Positions 44,788 through 54,122 of a stretch of DNA of 64,000 nt are shown one piece after another. Where the stretch lies: positions 484,899 through 548,898 of the forward strand of contig NZ_JAJAPW010000004.1 of the NCBI RefSeq assembly GCF_020523925.1, written 5' to 3'. Origin of the DNA: Neotamlana laminarinivorans. Lineage in GTDB: Bacteria; Bacteroidota; Bacteroidia; Flavobacteriales; Flavobacteriaceae. The first letter of the stretch is position 1. Each line of letters opens with the position of its first letter. Below the pieces are notes generated by a model. The model was not told the DNA's origin. It worked only from the letters and a program-made list of their open reading frames with translations, and made no database searches. Made by a program: the position numbers and the translations under genes.

Positions 44788-46131
44788 TTAATTCCAACGT
44801 TTGTTTTCTTCTTCACGAATAAATTGTTCAATTTTACGTTTTTCCCAATTACGGCCAAAAGCACCATTATTAACAAATACTTTAAAAGCTTGTAAAACTA
44901 AGCCAACTCCCCAGCCTAACATAGGAAACCAGAACCATTTTACACCCCAATACGTGTTGTAGTTAATGTAAATTAAAAAAGGAATTACTACAAAATAACT
45001 CAGTAGACTATAATAAAAACCTTTAAGTTCGTTTACATAGTCACGTGCGCGCACATAACTGTCGCTAAAATTTGATTTTGAATTGATTGATTTCATAACT
45101 GATAATTGTTTTGTAAGCATTGGTATTGCAACTGCAAAACGGTTTGCTTCTTGATTAATGAATACGTTTTTACGTGTTAATAATTGGTAGCGTTGTTTTA
45201 TGTTATTTAAGCCAACACCGCTACTTTTTTTTACTATTTGTTTTGGTTGTAGGTTGTTTTCTACTACTAAATTACCATCTTGCTCGAAAATATTAATGTG
45301 TAAAGGTTTACTACTAGTTACCATATTATGCTTTACGGCGTTTTCTAATAATAATTGTAACGATAGCGGTACAACTTTACTATCTGGATTGCTTGCTTTT
45401 TCTGGCATATTAAAAATAATACTGTCTTCAAAGCGCATTTTTAAAAGTGACATGTAGGTTTTAGCGAATTTTAATTCTTCATCTACAGTTACTAATTCTT
45501 TGTTTTTTTGTTCTAAAACATAACGGTATACTTTGGATAAAGAAGTGGTGAATTTTTGTGCATTTTCTGGGTTCTCTTCAATTAAACTGGTTAATACGTT
45601 TAAGCTATTAAACAAGAAATGCGGATCTAGTTGATTTTTTAAAGCATCAAATTTTGCACTTGCCGTACCAGCAATTACTTTTTGCTCCTTAATTCGGTTT
45701 TGTTGGTATTTATTGTAGAAATAAATAATATGAAAAATAACAACAATTGTTAAGGTTACCCAAAGGCCAAATTGATAATACGCTATTTTTTCGCCTTTTA
45801 AAAATTGATTTAAGGGTATATTATACATTAAAGTTGCTGTAGCCATTCTTAAAAAAAATAGACTGCAAATTGTTAAAAGTGTAGATCCAATAATGCCGAT
45901 AATGATGCGCTTAATGGTTTCGGTTTTTTTCCAGTTTTTACGATTTAAAAAATCGAAAAACAACATGTTACTGTAGCCCAATACAAAGGCATATAATTGA
46001 TAAAAGAAAAAACTCGTAGCAGCTTCGTTAATACTTTCATAATTAAAACCACCAGAAAGTAGAGTGCCAATTACAAAAATAATGCAGCCTATAATAAATG
46101 TTATTAATATATTTTTTATCGATTTTGCCAT
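44788..46131 (-). CDS. LytS-like sensor histidine kinase with C-terminal 2TM domain
   Basis: 447 residues from ATG 46131; a TTG-like upstream start adds only a basic leader. Four N-terminal membrane helices are followed by the His_kinase domain (DPHFLFNSLNVLTSLIEENPENA with the phosphorylated His), the N-box LLLENAVKHN and the G-box SSGVGLNNIKQRY. The last about 100 residues form a 2TM module, homologous to the next gene. It signals to the LytTR regulator downstream. The C-terminal membrane module after the catalytic domain is an unusual layout. Confidence 0.9.
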   Translation of the reverse strand: MAKSIKNILITFIIGCIIFVIGTLLSGGFNYESINEAATSFFFYQLYAFVLGYSNMLFFDFLNRKNWKKTETIKRIIIGIIGSTLLTICSLFFLRMATATLMYNIPLNQFLKGEKIAYYQFGLWVTLTIVVIFHIIYFYNKYQQNRIKEQKVIAGTASAKFDALKNQLDPHFLFNSLNVLTSLIEENPENAQKFTTSLSKVYRYVLEQKNKELVTVDEELKFAKTYMSLLKMRFEDSIIFNMPEKASNPDSKVVPLSLQLLLENAVKHNMVTSSKPLHINIFEQDGNLVVENNLQPKQIVKKSSGVGLNNIKQRYQLLTRKNVFINQEANRFAVAIPMLTKQLSVMKSINSKSNFSDSYVRARDYVNELKGFYYSLLSYFVVIPFLIYINYNTYWGVKWFWFPMLGWGVGLVLQAFKVFVNNGAFGRNWEKRKIEQFIREEENKRWN

Positions 46132-46290
46132 TGTGGTTTTGTATTTATGTTTTTTAAAAGTAGTAAATCTAGCTTTTAACAACACCACAAATATTATAAT
46201 GAACGCTGTTTTTTAAAAAAAGGAACCACCGAAATGTAATTTTTTTATGCCGAATTGTATATTGACTGATTATTATTGGGTAAAAACAAA

Positions 46291-46321
46291 AAAAAACTAA
46301 GACTTTTTGGTCTTAGTTTTT
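46291..46321 (-). terminator. Intrinsic terminator, downstream of tonB
   Basis: ACTAAGAC (46296-46303) and GTCTTAGT (46310-46317) form a stem with a T-rich loop. On the - strand it is followed by a run of T residues, right for the tonB transcript; the + side also has T residues, so it could work both ways. Confidence 0.82.
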
Positions 46322-46346
46322 CATGTTGAACACTAATTAGGCTACT

Positions 46347-47081
46347 TTAGTTAGCTTCATATTTAAAATAAATAGGAACGCCATAAGTAACTTTTACTGG
46401 TTTGCCGCGTTGTTTGCCTGGTTTCATTTTAGGCATTAAACTAATAATTCTTTCAGCTTCTTTTTCTAAAATTTTGTCTGGACCTCTAGATCTAATTCCG
46501 GTGGTATAACCTTTAGAATCAATTATAAATACTACAGAAACACGACCTTGAATACCTAATTGCATAGCGGCATCTGGATATCTAAAATTATCAAGAACAT
46601 GTTTTTGTACTTTCTCTTGAAAACATTTTGTGGTTTGTGCTTTATTTAAACCTTCACATCCTGGGAAAACAGGTACATCTTCAATTAAAGCAAAAGCAAC
46701 TTCAACTTCTTCTTCAACTTCTTCAACAACTACAGCATCAACATCAACAACTTGAAAATCTTCAACAGCATCATCTTGTCCAATTTCGGTACTTTCAATA
46801 ATTGTTTCTTCAACATCTTGAGTGTCTTCTATAATTTCAATAACCTCTGGCGCTGCTGCTGGAGGTGGTGGCGGTGGTGTTGGCGTGTTCATTTTTACAA
46901 TAGGAATATCGTCTTCAATCTTGTACTCAACATCAAGAACTTCCATTACATAGTCATCCTTTTCATACGTTCTATACTCAAGTGCACTCCAAGACAATAG
47001 TAACATTAAGTTTAAACCTATTGCGAAATACAAACTACTGTTTCTTCCAACTTCTAATTCTGGGTTTTTTTTAGCTTTCAT
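46347..47081 (-). CDS. tonB: Energy transducer TonB
   Basis: 244 residues. A short N-terminal cytosolic segment, a membrane helix (SSLYFAIGLNLMLLLSWSAL), a proline-rich linker (TPTPPPPPPAAAPEV) with a long Glu/Asp/Val tract, then the TonB C-terminal domain with VPVFPGCEGL and YPDAAMQLGIQGRVSVVFIIDSKGYTTGI and ending YGVPIYFKYEAN. It links the proton-motive force to outer-membrane receptors. ExbB/D genes are not adjacent. A CAAAAGTA (= TACTTTTG on the - strand) at 47103-47110 may be its -7 element. Confidence 0.92.
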   Translation of the reverse strand: MKAKKNPELEVGRNSSLYFAIGLNLMLLLSWSALEYRTYEKDDYVMEVLDVEYKIEDDIPIVKMNTPTPPPPPPAAAPEVIEIIEDTQDVEETIIESTEIGQDDAVEDFQVVDVDAVVVEEVEEEVEVAFALIEDVPVFPGCEGLNKAQTTKCFQEKVQKHVLDNFRYPDAAMQLGIQGRVSVVFIIDSKGYTTGIRSRGPDKILEKEAERIISLMPKMKPGKQRGKPVKVTYGVPIYFKYEAN

Positions 47082-47186
47082 GACGTATAAAATTTAATAC
47101 TTCAAAAGTAGAAGATAAGTACATTTGTAACTATGATTTTGGTCATGTTTTAAAAAAACACCTGGAATTAAAATTAAATAATAAAC

Positions 47187-47215
47187 AAAAAAGCCGCCAT
47201 TTTAGGCGACTTTTT
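47187..47215 (-). terminator. Intrinsic terminator of hsp20
   Basis: On the - strand GTCGCC (47210-47205) pairs with GGCGGC (47198-47193) around TAAAAT, followed by a T-run; located 19 nt after the hsp20 stop codon. The T-run on the + strand side is also present, so it may serve both directions. Confidence 0.82.
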
Positions 47216-47233
47216 CAATAAATAACAAAAATA

Positions 47234-47710
47234 TTAAGAAATCTTAATTTTTCTTGCAGGTTTTTGTTTTGCTTCTTCACGCTTTGGTAAGTGTATTTTT
47301 AAAACACCATTGTTATATGATGCATTAATTTTTGCTTCGTCTATTGTTTCTGGTAAAACAAATGTTCTTTTGAATGAAGAGTAACCAAACTCCCTGCGGG
47401 TATAGCTTTTATTTTCTTCTTCGTTTTCTTCATTTAATTCTGCAGATATAGAAAGATTATAATTGTCAATGTCAATATTAAAATCTTCTTTTTTTAATCC
47501 AGGAACTGCCATTTCTACAATAAAAGCATCAGCTTCTTCTTTTATATTAACTTTAGGTAATGTAATTCCTGTGTTAAAGTTTGATGTTAATAACGAAGGA
47601 AAGTCTGAAAAGCCAAAATCATCAAACCAACTTGATAATGATGGGAAATTTGATACCTTGTTGTGTTTGCTTAAATTTCCGTTTTTCGGTAATGTTACTA
47701 AGTTGCTCAT
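47234..47710 (-). CDS. Small heat-shock protein, Hsp20/alpha-crystallin family
   Basis: 158 residues from ATG 47710; a TTG 24 nt upstream is less likely. The alpha-crystallin core (about 50-150) shows VKEEADAFIVEMAVPGLKKEDFNIDID, RREFGYSSFKRTFVLPE and the C-terminal GVLKIHLPKRE motif with the expected GVL and IxI-like tail. It prevents aggregation of unfolded proteins without ATP. Monocistronic with a terminator. No HrcA or similar operator was recognised upstream. Confidence 0.93.
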   Translation of the reverse strand: MSNLVTLPKNGNLSKHNKVSNFPSLSSWFDDFGFSDFPSLLTSNFNTGITLPKVNIKEEADAFIVEMAVPGLKKEDFNIDIDNYNLSISAELNEENEEENKSYTRREFGYSSFKRTFVLPETIDEAKINASYNNGVLKIHLPKREEAKQKPARKIKIS

Positions 47711-48005
47711 TTTATATGTTTTTAAGTTATACAATAAGATTTATTTTTTAATATGATTTAAGCAATTTGAATACCATTATAATTTGTCTGATATTTTGTC
47801 TTTTATTTTAAAATTTAATTAACATATTTATGACAATTATTCGCAATTTAATTTGTTTTAAATGACAGATTAACAGTCGTTTGTATTTTTTTTGTTTTTG
47901 ATTTTAAATAATACTGTTTAAAACAAATTAGTTTTAAATTGTATAAACTGTAAATTTGTTTATTTTAAAGTGAACATATTATATTACCCAATTTATATCA
48001 TAAAT

Positions 48006-48401
48006 ATGGAACAACTTACTTTAACAACACCAGCTTTATTATTTTCTGCTATTTCACTAATTATGCTGGCTTATACTAATAGGTTTTTAGCCTACGCTGC
48101 TATAGTAAGAAATCTGCATGATAGGTACAAAAAGGAAAAAGATTCTGTTTTAAAAGCACAAATAGAGAACATTAAAAAGCGACTTTACTTAACACGTTCT
48201 ATGCAAATTTTTGGCATAAGTAGCCTATTGTTTTGTGTGTTAACAATGTTTTTAATTTATATAGAACAGCAGTTTATTGCGGTTTGGGTTTTTGGCTTTG
48301 CTTTGCTGTTGCTTATTATTTCGTTATCTCTTTTAATTGTTGAAATACAAATTTCGGTTAAAGCACTAGAACATCACATAAGCGATATTGAAAATAACTA
48401 A
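48006..48401 (+). CDS. DUF2721 membrane protein
   Basis: 131 residues from ATG 48006; a GTG 36 nt upstream is less likely. Three hydrophobic segments occur: [37 protein letters not shown] and [23 protein letters not shown], with a charged helical linker ([30 protein letters not shown]) typical of DUF2721. Function unknown. A TAAATTTG at 47951-47958 may be the -7 element. Confidence 0.85.
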   Translation: MEQLTLTTPALLFSAISLIMLAYTNRFLAYAAIVRNLHDRYKKEKDSVLKAQIENIKKRLYLTRSMQIFGISSLLFCVLTMFLIYIEQQFIAVWVFGFALLLLIISLSLLIVEIQISVKALEHHISDIENN

Positions 48402-48412
48402 AATTAAAATTT

Positions 48413-48784
48413 ATGGCTAATACAACTCCAGAACATGATGCGCGTATAGCTAATATGACTTTTGCTTCGGTTTATCCGCATTACGTAACTAAAATTGAAA
48501 AAAAAGGAAGAACTTTAGCAGAGCTGCATGAGGTAATTGAATGGCTTACAGGGTTTAATTCTAATAAATTGCAAGAACTAATTGATGAAAAGGTAACGTT
48601 TAAAACCTTTTTTGAGCGTGCAACCATAAACCCTAATGCAGATTTAATAAAAGGTGTTATTTGTGGTTACCGAATTGAAGAGATTGAAACCGTTTTAACC
48701 AAACATACCAGATACCTTGATAAACTTGTTGATGAATTAGCAAAGGGACGAAAAATGAATAAAATTTTGCGAGAACCTAAGTAA
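48413..48784 (+). CDS. DUF2200 family protein
   Basis: 123 residues. The family pattern is clear: [39 protein letters not shown] and [58 protein letters not shown]2200 proteins are cytosolic, helical and of unknown function. It lies 11 nt after the DUF2721 gene and 2 nt before the convergent methyltransferase gene. Confidence 0.9.
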   Translation: MANTTPEHDARIANMTFASVYPHYVTKIEKKGRTLAELHEVIEWLTGFNSNKLQELIDEKVTFKTFFERATINPNADLIKGVICGYRIEEIETVLTKHTRYLDKLVDELAKGRKMNKILREPK

Positions 48785-48786
48785 GA

Positions 48787-49488
48787 TTAGTATAAACGTG
48801 CTAAATAATCGTAATGCTCGCCTTCAAGAACTAGTTCACAATTTAGGCCAACAGTTTCGCAGGCTAACTTTAAGGTGTCAAAATCAAGATACAACCATTT
48901 CATTGGGGTTTCTTTTTCACCTTTATAGCTTAAAAAATAATCGAGTTCACCGTAGTAACTAGCATTCATGTCTTGCCAATAGCCACCATCGTCATCTAAA
49001 TACATGTATTTAATATCAGACGAATCAATTAAAATTTGCCCGTTAGTGTTTAGCAAACTTTTTAAATGCGTTAAGTATTTGGAAACTTGAGTAAGTTCTT
49101 GAAAAATTCCGGTACCATTCATTAATAATAAAACGGTATCAAATGTTTCGGTTTCGTTTAAAATATTTAAAACTTCGGCATTTTTTACACCGCGTATTTT
49201 TGAAACTTCAATCGCACCTTCCGATACATCGATAGCTTTCACATTTATACCTTTTTGCTGCAAATGCAAACTATGGTTTCCTGCACCACAACCAACATCT
49301 AATACCTTGCCTTTACTCAATTTTAAGGCTTGTTGTTCGAGTTTAGGCATTTCAGAATAGTTTCTAAATAAATAGGGTAGCGGCAATTCATCTTCATCAG
49401 AAATACTTGTAGAAGTAATAATATCTTCGGTATAATTTCCGTTTTGGTAATCTAGTAAAGCTTTTCCGAAAAGGTCTTTCAAATTCAA
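48787..49488 (-). CDS. Class I SAM-dependent methyltransferase
   Basis: 233 residues. The SAM site is KGKVLDVGCGAGNHSLHLQQKGINVKAIDVSEGAIEVSK, with a well-formed glycine loop and the acidic end of strand 2. A later LLNTNGQILIDSSDIKYMYLDDDGGYWQ gives the substrate side. The acceptor is unknown. It is transcribed away from the YkgJ-like gene. A TAACTTTG box on the - strand at 49514-49507 may be a -7 element. Confidence 0.88.
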   Translation of the reverse strand: MNLKDLFGKALLDYQNGNYTEDIITSTSISDEDELPLPYLFRNYSEMPKLEQQALKLSKGKVLDVGCGAGNHSLHLQQKGINVKAIDVSEGAIEVSKIRGVKNAEVLNILNETETFDTVLLLMNGTGIFQELTQVSKYLTHLKSLLNTNGQILIDSSDIKYMYLDDDGGYWQDMNASYYGELDYFLSYKGEKETPMKWLYLDFDTLKLACETVGLNCELVLEGEHYDYLARLY

Positions 49489-49549
49489 AATTCAAGTATT
49501 AAAATACAAAGTTAGTTTGCTTTTAGTAGTTTTGCTAAAATTTTAAATT

Positions 49550-50047
49550 TTGAGTATTCAACCTAAAATAGAAGACCTTCCAAAGCTCGCCAAAGATAAG
49601 CATAACGAAAACAAAAAGTTCTTTGCAAAGCTTAAAAAAAAGCCACCAAAGAATTTAGATTATGTGATGCAAGAGCTACATGAAGAGGAATTTGAGCGTA
49701 CCGATTGCCTACAATGTGCCAATTGTTGTAAAACAACTGGTCCACTCTTTACAGATAAAGATATTGAGCGTATTGCTAAACATTTTAAAATGAAACAGCA
49801 ACAGTTTATAGATCAATATTTAAGAATTGACGAAGAAAATGACTATGTACTGCAAAGTGTGCCATGTACGTTTTTAGATGCCGATAATTACTGCCTTATT
49901 TACGATGTGCGCCCAAAAGCATGCCGAGAGTTTCCGCATACCGACCGGAAAAAATTTCAGCAAATAACCAACTTAACTTTAAAAAATGTGGCTATTTGTC
50001 CGGCAGCTTTTAACATAGTTGAAGCCATGAAACAAAGGATAAAATAG
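49550..50047 (+). CDS. YkgJ-family cysteine-cluster protein
   Basis: 165 residues; the start is TTG at 49550, fixed by length and a conserved opening (KIEDLPKLAKDKHNENKKFFAKLKKK). The Cys cluster is TDCLQCANCCKTTGPLF, then VPCTFLDADNYCLIYDVRPKACREFP and ICPAAF, typical of YkgJ/Fli proteins that bind zinc or a metal cluster. Exact role unknown. Starts 61 nt from the divergent methyltransferase gene. Confidence 0.88.
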   Translation: MSIQPKIEDLPKLAKDKHNENKKFFAKLKKKPPKNLDYVMQELHEEEFERTDCLQCANCCKTTGPLFTDKDIERIAKHFKMKQQQFIDQYLRIDEENDYVLQSVPCTFLDADNYCLIYDVRPKACREFPHTDRKKFQQITNLTLKNVAICPAAFNIVEAMKQRIK

Positions 50048-50075
50048 TTATATTTAAAAACTAAACTAAATTACT

Positions 50076-50909
50076 TTGGAAGCATTATTAAACTATTTCG
50101 AGACTATACCATCTCATCACAGAGCTATTATTTTAATTGGAGGCCTAACTTTTTTCTGGGTTTTAGAAGGCATAATGCCGTTATTTGGTAAGCCCTATAA
50201 AAAATGGAAACACGCTATTCCTAACATATTTTTTACCTTAACAACAGTAGTTGTAAACTTACCATTGGCGTTTTTACTTTTAAAATCGGCCGACTGGGTT
50301 ACGCAAAATAACTTTGGTATTCTTAACTGGTTGCCCGAAATGCCCTTGTGGCTATACGCACTTTTAGGTATATTTTTAATAGACTTTATTGGAGCATATT
50401 TACCGCATTTAATTGAGCATAAAACCAAGTTGTTATGGAAAGTGCATTTAGTACACCATACCGACCACAATGTAGATACAACTACAGCAAACAGACACCA
50501 CCCTTTAGAAAGTTTAATACGTTATTTGTTTACGTTAGCAGGTGTTTTTATTATTGGAACACCTATTGCTATTGTGTTTTTATATCAATCGTTATCTGTT
50601 GTGGCAACTCAATTTAATCATGCCAACATAAAATTACCAAGAAAAATAGATGATTGGCTAAGCTACGTTATTGTTTCTCCCGATATGCACAAAGTACATC
50701 ACCATTACAGGCTACCTTTTACAGACTCTAACTACGGAAATATTTTTTCGGTTTGGGATAGGCTTTTTGGAACTTTCATGAAGCTAGATCGCGATAAAAT
50801 TGTTTACGGCGTAGATGTTTTTCCAGATGAAGCGGCCAATAGCAACATAAAAACCTTATTAGTACAGCCTTTTAAAAAGTACGAGCAGCAAACCTTAAAA
50901 CCAGATTAG
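50076..50909 (+). CDS. Sterol desaturase / fatty acid hydroxylase family membrane protein
   Basis: 277 residues, TTG start (50076). Four or so membrane helices with the three histidine clusters of the di-iron family: HLIEH, HLVHHTDHN with TANRHHPLE, and MHKVHHHY. It likely hydroxylates or desaturates a lipid tail such as a fatty acid or hopanoid/carotenoid-related chain; the substrate is unknown. Its stop lies 2 nt before the GDPD gene. Confidence 0.9.
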   Translation: MEALLNYFETIPSHHRAIILIGGLTFFWVLEGIMPLFGKPYKKWKHAIPNIFFTLTTVVVNLPLAFLLLKSADWVTQNNFGILNWLPEMPLWLYALLGIFLIDFIGAYLPHLIEHKTKLLWKVHLVHHTDHNVDTTTANRHHPLESLIRYLFTLAGVFIIGTPIAIVFLYQSLSVVATQFNHANIKLPRKIDDWLSYVIVSPDMHKVHHHYRLPFTDSNYGNIFSVWDRLFGTFMKLDRDKIVYGVDVFPDEAANSNIKTLLVQPFKKYEQQTLKPD

Positions 50910-50911
50910 TT

Positions 50912-51772
50912 TTGAAGTATTTAAGTGGTTTAATTTTAGCAATAGTTGTAGTGAGTTGTAATTCAAAAAATATCGACATTCAAGGCCATCGTGGTTGCCG
51001 CGGATTAATGCCAGAAAACACCTTGCCGGCATTTAAAAAAGCCATAGAATTAGGCGTAAATACTTTAGAACTTGATGTAGCAGTAAGTCACGATGGCGTT
51101 GTTGTTGTGTCTCACGAACCATTTTTAAGCCGAGTTATTTGTTTAGATATTGAAGGAAACCCAATTCCGGAGGAAGATGATATGAAGTATAATTTATATC
51201 AAATGACTTTTGATAGTATTAAGCAATTTGATTGCGGATTAAAAATGCATCCACGATTTCCAGAGCAAGAAAAATTGAAAGCTTATAAACCATCGTTAGA
51301 TGAGGTTTTTAAAATGGCAAAACAATTAAATCCTGAAATTAAATTTAATATTGAAATAAAAGCAAAACCAAATTTTGATGAAGTTTTTACGCCAAAACCA
51401 AAAGAATTTGTGGCCCTTGTTTTAAAAGTGATTGAAGCTAATAACGCTTTCGCGGAAACTAACTTGCAAAGTTTCGATTTACGGGTTTTAGAGGAAATTA
51501 AAAAACAATCGCCAAAAATGAAAGTTGCTATTTTAATTGATGAAGATGAAAACATTACAACAAAACTTAATAGTTTAAGTTACAAACCCGAAATTATTAG
51601 TCCGTATTACAAGCTTTTAAATACTAATAATGTTGAAGCTTTTAAACGTGAAAACTACAAAGTAATTCCGTGGACGGTTAATAGTTTAGAAAGCATGGAA
51701 ACCATGATTAATTACAAAGTAGATGGTATAATTACAGATTACCCGAATGTACTATTAAATATGTTAAACTAA
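50912..51772 (+). CDS. Glycerophosphodiester phosphodiesterase lipoprotein
   Basis: 286 residues, TTG start (50912). Signal peptide ends in the lipobox VVSC (Cys16). The GDPD catalytic motifs are GHRGCRGLMPENTLPAF and LELDVAVSHDGVVVVSHEP, with the metal-binding Glu/Asp and catalytic His pair. It hydrolyses glycerophosphodiesters to glycerol-3-phosphate and an alcohol in the periplasm. It ends tail-to-tail with the serine hydrolase gene (shared CTAA). Confidence 0.92.
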   Translation: MKYLSGLILAIVVVSCNSKNIDIQGHRGCRGLMPENTLPAFKKAIELGVNTLELDVAVSHDGVVVVSHEPFLSRVICLDIEGNPIPEEDDMKYNLYQMTFDSIKQFDCGLKMHPRFPEQEKLKAYKPSLDEVFKMAKQLNPEIKFNIEIKAKPNFDEVFTPKPKEFVALVLKVIEANNAFAETNLQSFDLRVLEEIKKQSPKMKVAILIDEDENITTKLNSLSYKPEIISPYYKLLNTNNVEAFKRENYKVIPWTVNSLESMETMINYKVDGIITDYPNVLLNMLN

Positions 51773-52848
51773 TTAATAAAAAGTGCTTCTAATTGATTCC
51801 CTAAATCGTAAACAGGAACGTTAGACAAATTAGTAACAATAGAAATAACAACCTCTTCTTCTGGGTAAATTAAAAGTAAGGTTGATGCGCCAACACCACC
51901 ACCAGAATGTCCAAATCTGGGTGTTTTGTTTTTAGATAAATCTACCGAAAAACCTACGCCGTAATGTGTATTTTTTCCAGAATCTAAAATTTGAGGTGTT
52001 AACAATTCACTTAAAACAGTTTTAGAAATTAATGTTGGATGTATTATTTCGTTTCCAAATTTAATTAAATCTTCAGATGTTGAAATAAAACCACCTCCAG
52101 CAGCTTTAAATTCATTGCAAACAGGGCTGCCCAATTCAATTTTACCATTTTCATTTTTTCTGTAAAATAGCGTTCTATTAGGTATATCAGTATTACAATA
52201 GTCTAAGCTTGTGTTTAGCATTTTTAGCGGACTAAAAATGACGTTTTTCGTATAAGTATCAAAAGGTGTTTTTGCAACCGTTTGCGTAACTTCGCTAAGT
52301 AAGTTCCAGCCATATGTGCTGTATTTGTAGTTGCTTTGTGGCTTAAAAAGTAAGGTGTCGTTTTTAAAAATATCTATACCTTGAGTAATAGTTAATGGTT
52401 CGTTTAACAAAAACTCATTATTTTTATAATGCCTAATTCCTGCCGTATGCCCTCCAACTTGCCTTATAGTAAAATCGTATTTCTTTTTTGGGTAAGTAGG
52501 TAAATAGGCGTACACGCTAGAATCTAAATCTATAAGTTTAGCATCAATTAAAGTGGCCATACAAACAGCCGAAATAGGTTTTGAAATACTAGCAATTCTA
52601 AATTGAGTTTCGTCTGGTTTTACCTTAATTTTTTTAGCAATATTGGCATAACCAAAACCTTCCGACCAAATTATGTCACCATGTTTTGCTACGGTAATGG
52701 CCATTCCAGGAATACGCTCATTAATTAAAAAGTTGGTAGCAAAATCTTTTGGTGTTTCGGGGTTTGCTTTTATGGTGGCAACCGAACTTTTACACGAACT
52801 GCCCCAAACCAATGTGTAAAGCAGCGCTAGTATAGCTATTTTTTTCAT
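51769..52848 (-). CDS. Serine hydrolase (class C beta-lactamase fold) lipoprotein
   Basis: 359 residues, signal peptide with a lipobox ending WGSSC. The nucleophile motif is SISK (SxxK) in FRIASISKPISAV, the second motif is YSTYGW in the YxN place, and GHSGGGVGAS is the third (KTG-like). It could be a D-Ala-D-Ala or amide hydrolase of cell wall peptides. It lies directly downstream of namZ in the same direction, 19 nt apart; in other bacteria a YbbE/AmiE serine hydrolase accompanies NamZ, so a muropeptide amidase role is a fair guess. Confidence 0.87.
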   Translation of the reverse strand: MKKIAILALLYTLVWGSSCKSSVATIKANPETPKDFATNFLINERIPGMAITVAKHGDIIWSEGFGYANIAKKIKVKPDETQFRIASISKPISAVCMATLIDAKLIDLDSSVYAYLPTYPKKKYDFTIRQVGGHTAGIRHYKNNEFLLNEPLTITQGIDIFKNDTLLFKPQSNYKYSTYGWNLLSEVTQTVAKTPFDTYTKNVIFSPLKMLNTSLDYCNTDIPNRTLFYRKNENGKIELGSPVCNEFKAAGGGFISTSEDLIKFGNEIIHPTLISKTVLSELLTPQILDSGKNTHYGVGFSVDLSKNKTPRFGHSGGGVGASTLLLIYPEEEVVISIVTNLSNVPVYDLGNQLEALFIN

Positions 52849-52867
52849 TAAATTTTATTTTAAGAGC

Positions 52868-54115
52868 TTAGTCGTATAACAAATAATTTTCTCTAATTTT
52901 TTTAAAGGTTTTTAAATTATCTTGCCACGAGTTTTTAATTTCGGCTTCGCTTAAACCAGCTTCAATTTGTTGTTTTAAATTTTCTGTTCCTGCTAGTTTT
53001 ACAAAAAAGTTATTAAAAAATTTAGTTTTATCTGTAGAGTTATTGTAAGCCTCAATTAACCAGTTTAAGTTTAACGTTGTTAAGTTTTTTGTTGAGGTTA
53101 AATCGCTTCCGTAGCATACTTCATTTTTATGTTTAGGATATTTTGCACCTTCATTTGGCTGGGGTGTAAATTGAAACGTAAAGACTTCAGTATTTAAAAA
53201 TGGGCTACCAAATATTTGAAATTGCGTTTCTGTGCCACGTCCGGCGCTAACATTGGTACCTTCAAAAAAACATAAGCTAGGATAAAGGTTAATAGCTTTA
53301 TCGTTTGGTAAATTAGGGCTTGGTTTTATAGGTAAACTATATGCTTTTTTATGGTTGTAATGCTTCATGTTAATAATGGTTAACTCACATTCAATATTGT
53401 TTTTTAGCCATTTTTCACCATTAATCATTTGTGCATATTCGCCAATAGTCATGCCATGAACAACCGGAATAGGATGCATCCCAACAAAACTTTGGTGTTT
53501 TGTTTCTAAAACAGGGCCATCAATATAATGCCCATTTGGGTTAGGTCTATCAAAAATTATAACAGGAATATTAGCTTCGGCGCAAGCTTCCATAACATAG
53601 TGCAGTGTAGAAATATAAGTGTAAAAACGGGCGCCAACATCTTGTATATCGAAAATAACAACATCTAAATCGTTTAATTGTTCTGGTTTTGGCTTTTTGT
53701 TGCTGCCATAAAGCGAAACAATAGGTAATCCGGTTTTAGTATCAAAACCATCTTTTACAACCTCGCCAGCATCAGCTTTTCCACGAAAACCATGTTCTGG
53801 CGCAAAAACCTTTTTTACGTTTAATTTTAAAGAAACTAGAGAATCTATTAAATGAACATATTTAGTTTCATTTTTAAAAATTACAGAAGTTTGGTTGGCT
53901 ACAATACCAACACGTTTATTTTGCAATAAAGGTAAATACAGCTCGGTTTGGTTGGCGCCAATAACAATATTGGTGTCAGTTACAACTTGTTTTAAAGGTG
54001 TTACATCGGCCGAAACTCTATCCTGTTTTACTTTAGATCCGCAGGAAATTAACATCACAAACCCGAGAACAATAGAGAATAAAACAGTATTTTTGAAAAC
54101 TTTAAAAGGCATCAT
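52868..54115 (-). CDS. namZ: Exo-beta-N-acetylmuramidase NamZ-like (DUF1343) lipoprotein
   Basis: 415 residues. Signal peptide and lipobox (LISC), then the DUF1343 core: RVGIVANQTSVIFKNETKYVHLID, FAPEHGFRGKADAGEVV, IPVIIFDRPNPNGHYIDGP and VVHGMTIGEYAQMINGEKWL. NamZ removes terminal MurNAc from peptidoglycan fragments, used in recycling and scavenging. The start could be 3 nt lower (two adjacent ATG codons). It is divergent from the permease gene with only 7 nt between start codons. Confidence 0.88.
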   Translation of the reverse strand: MMPFKVFKNTVLFSIVLGFVMLISCGSKVKQDRVSADVTPLKQVVTDTNIVIGANQTELYLPLLQNKRVGIVANQTSVIFKNETKYVHLIDSLVSLKLNVKKVFAPEHGFRGKADAGEVVKDGFDTKTGLPIVSLYGSNKKPKPEQLNDLDVVIFDIQDVGARFYTYISTLHYVMEACAEANIPVIIFDRPNPNGHYIDGPVLETKHQSFVGMHPIPVVHGMTIGEYAQMINGEKWLKNNIECELTIINMKHYNHKKAYSLPIKPSPNLPNDKAINLYPSLCFFEGTNVSAGRGTETQFQIFGSPFLNTEVFTFQFTPQPNEGAKYPKHKNEVCYGSDLTSTKNLTTLNLNWLIEAYNNSTDKTKFFNNFFVKLAGTENLKQQIEAGLSEAEIKNSWQDNLKTFKKIRENYLLYD

Positions 54116-54122
54116 ATATATT

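Noticed and set aside
46831..46899. GC-richer stretch in tonB as a possible horizontally acquired segment
   Set aside because: It is the codons for the proline linker (CCA/CCG), which makes it richer in C; typical of TonB.
53895..54122. In-frame extension of the LolE-like permease gene to 53895
   Set aside because: This part is the reverse of the namZ coding region and does not read like protein; the family start matches the TTG at 54123.
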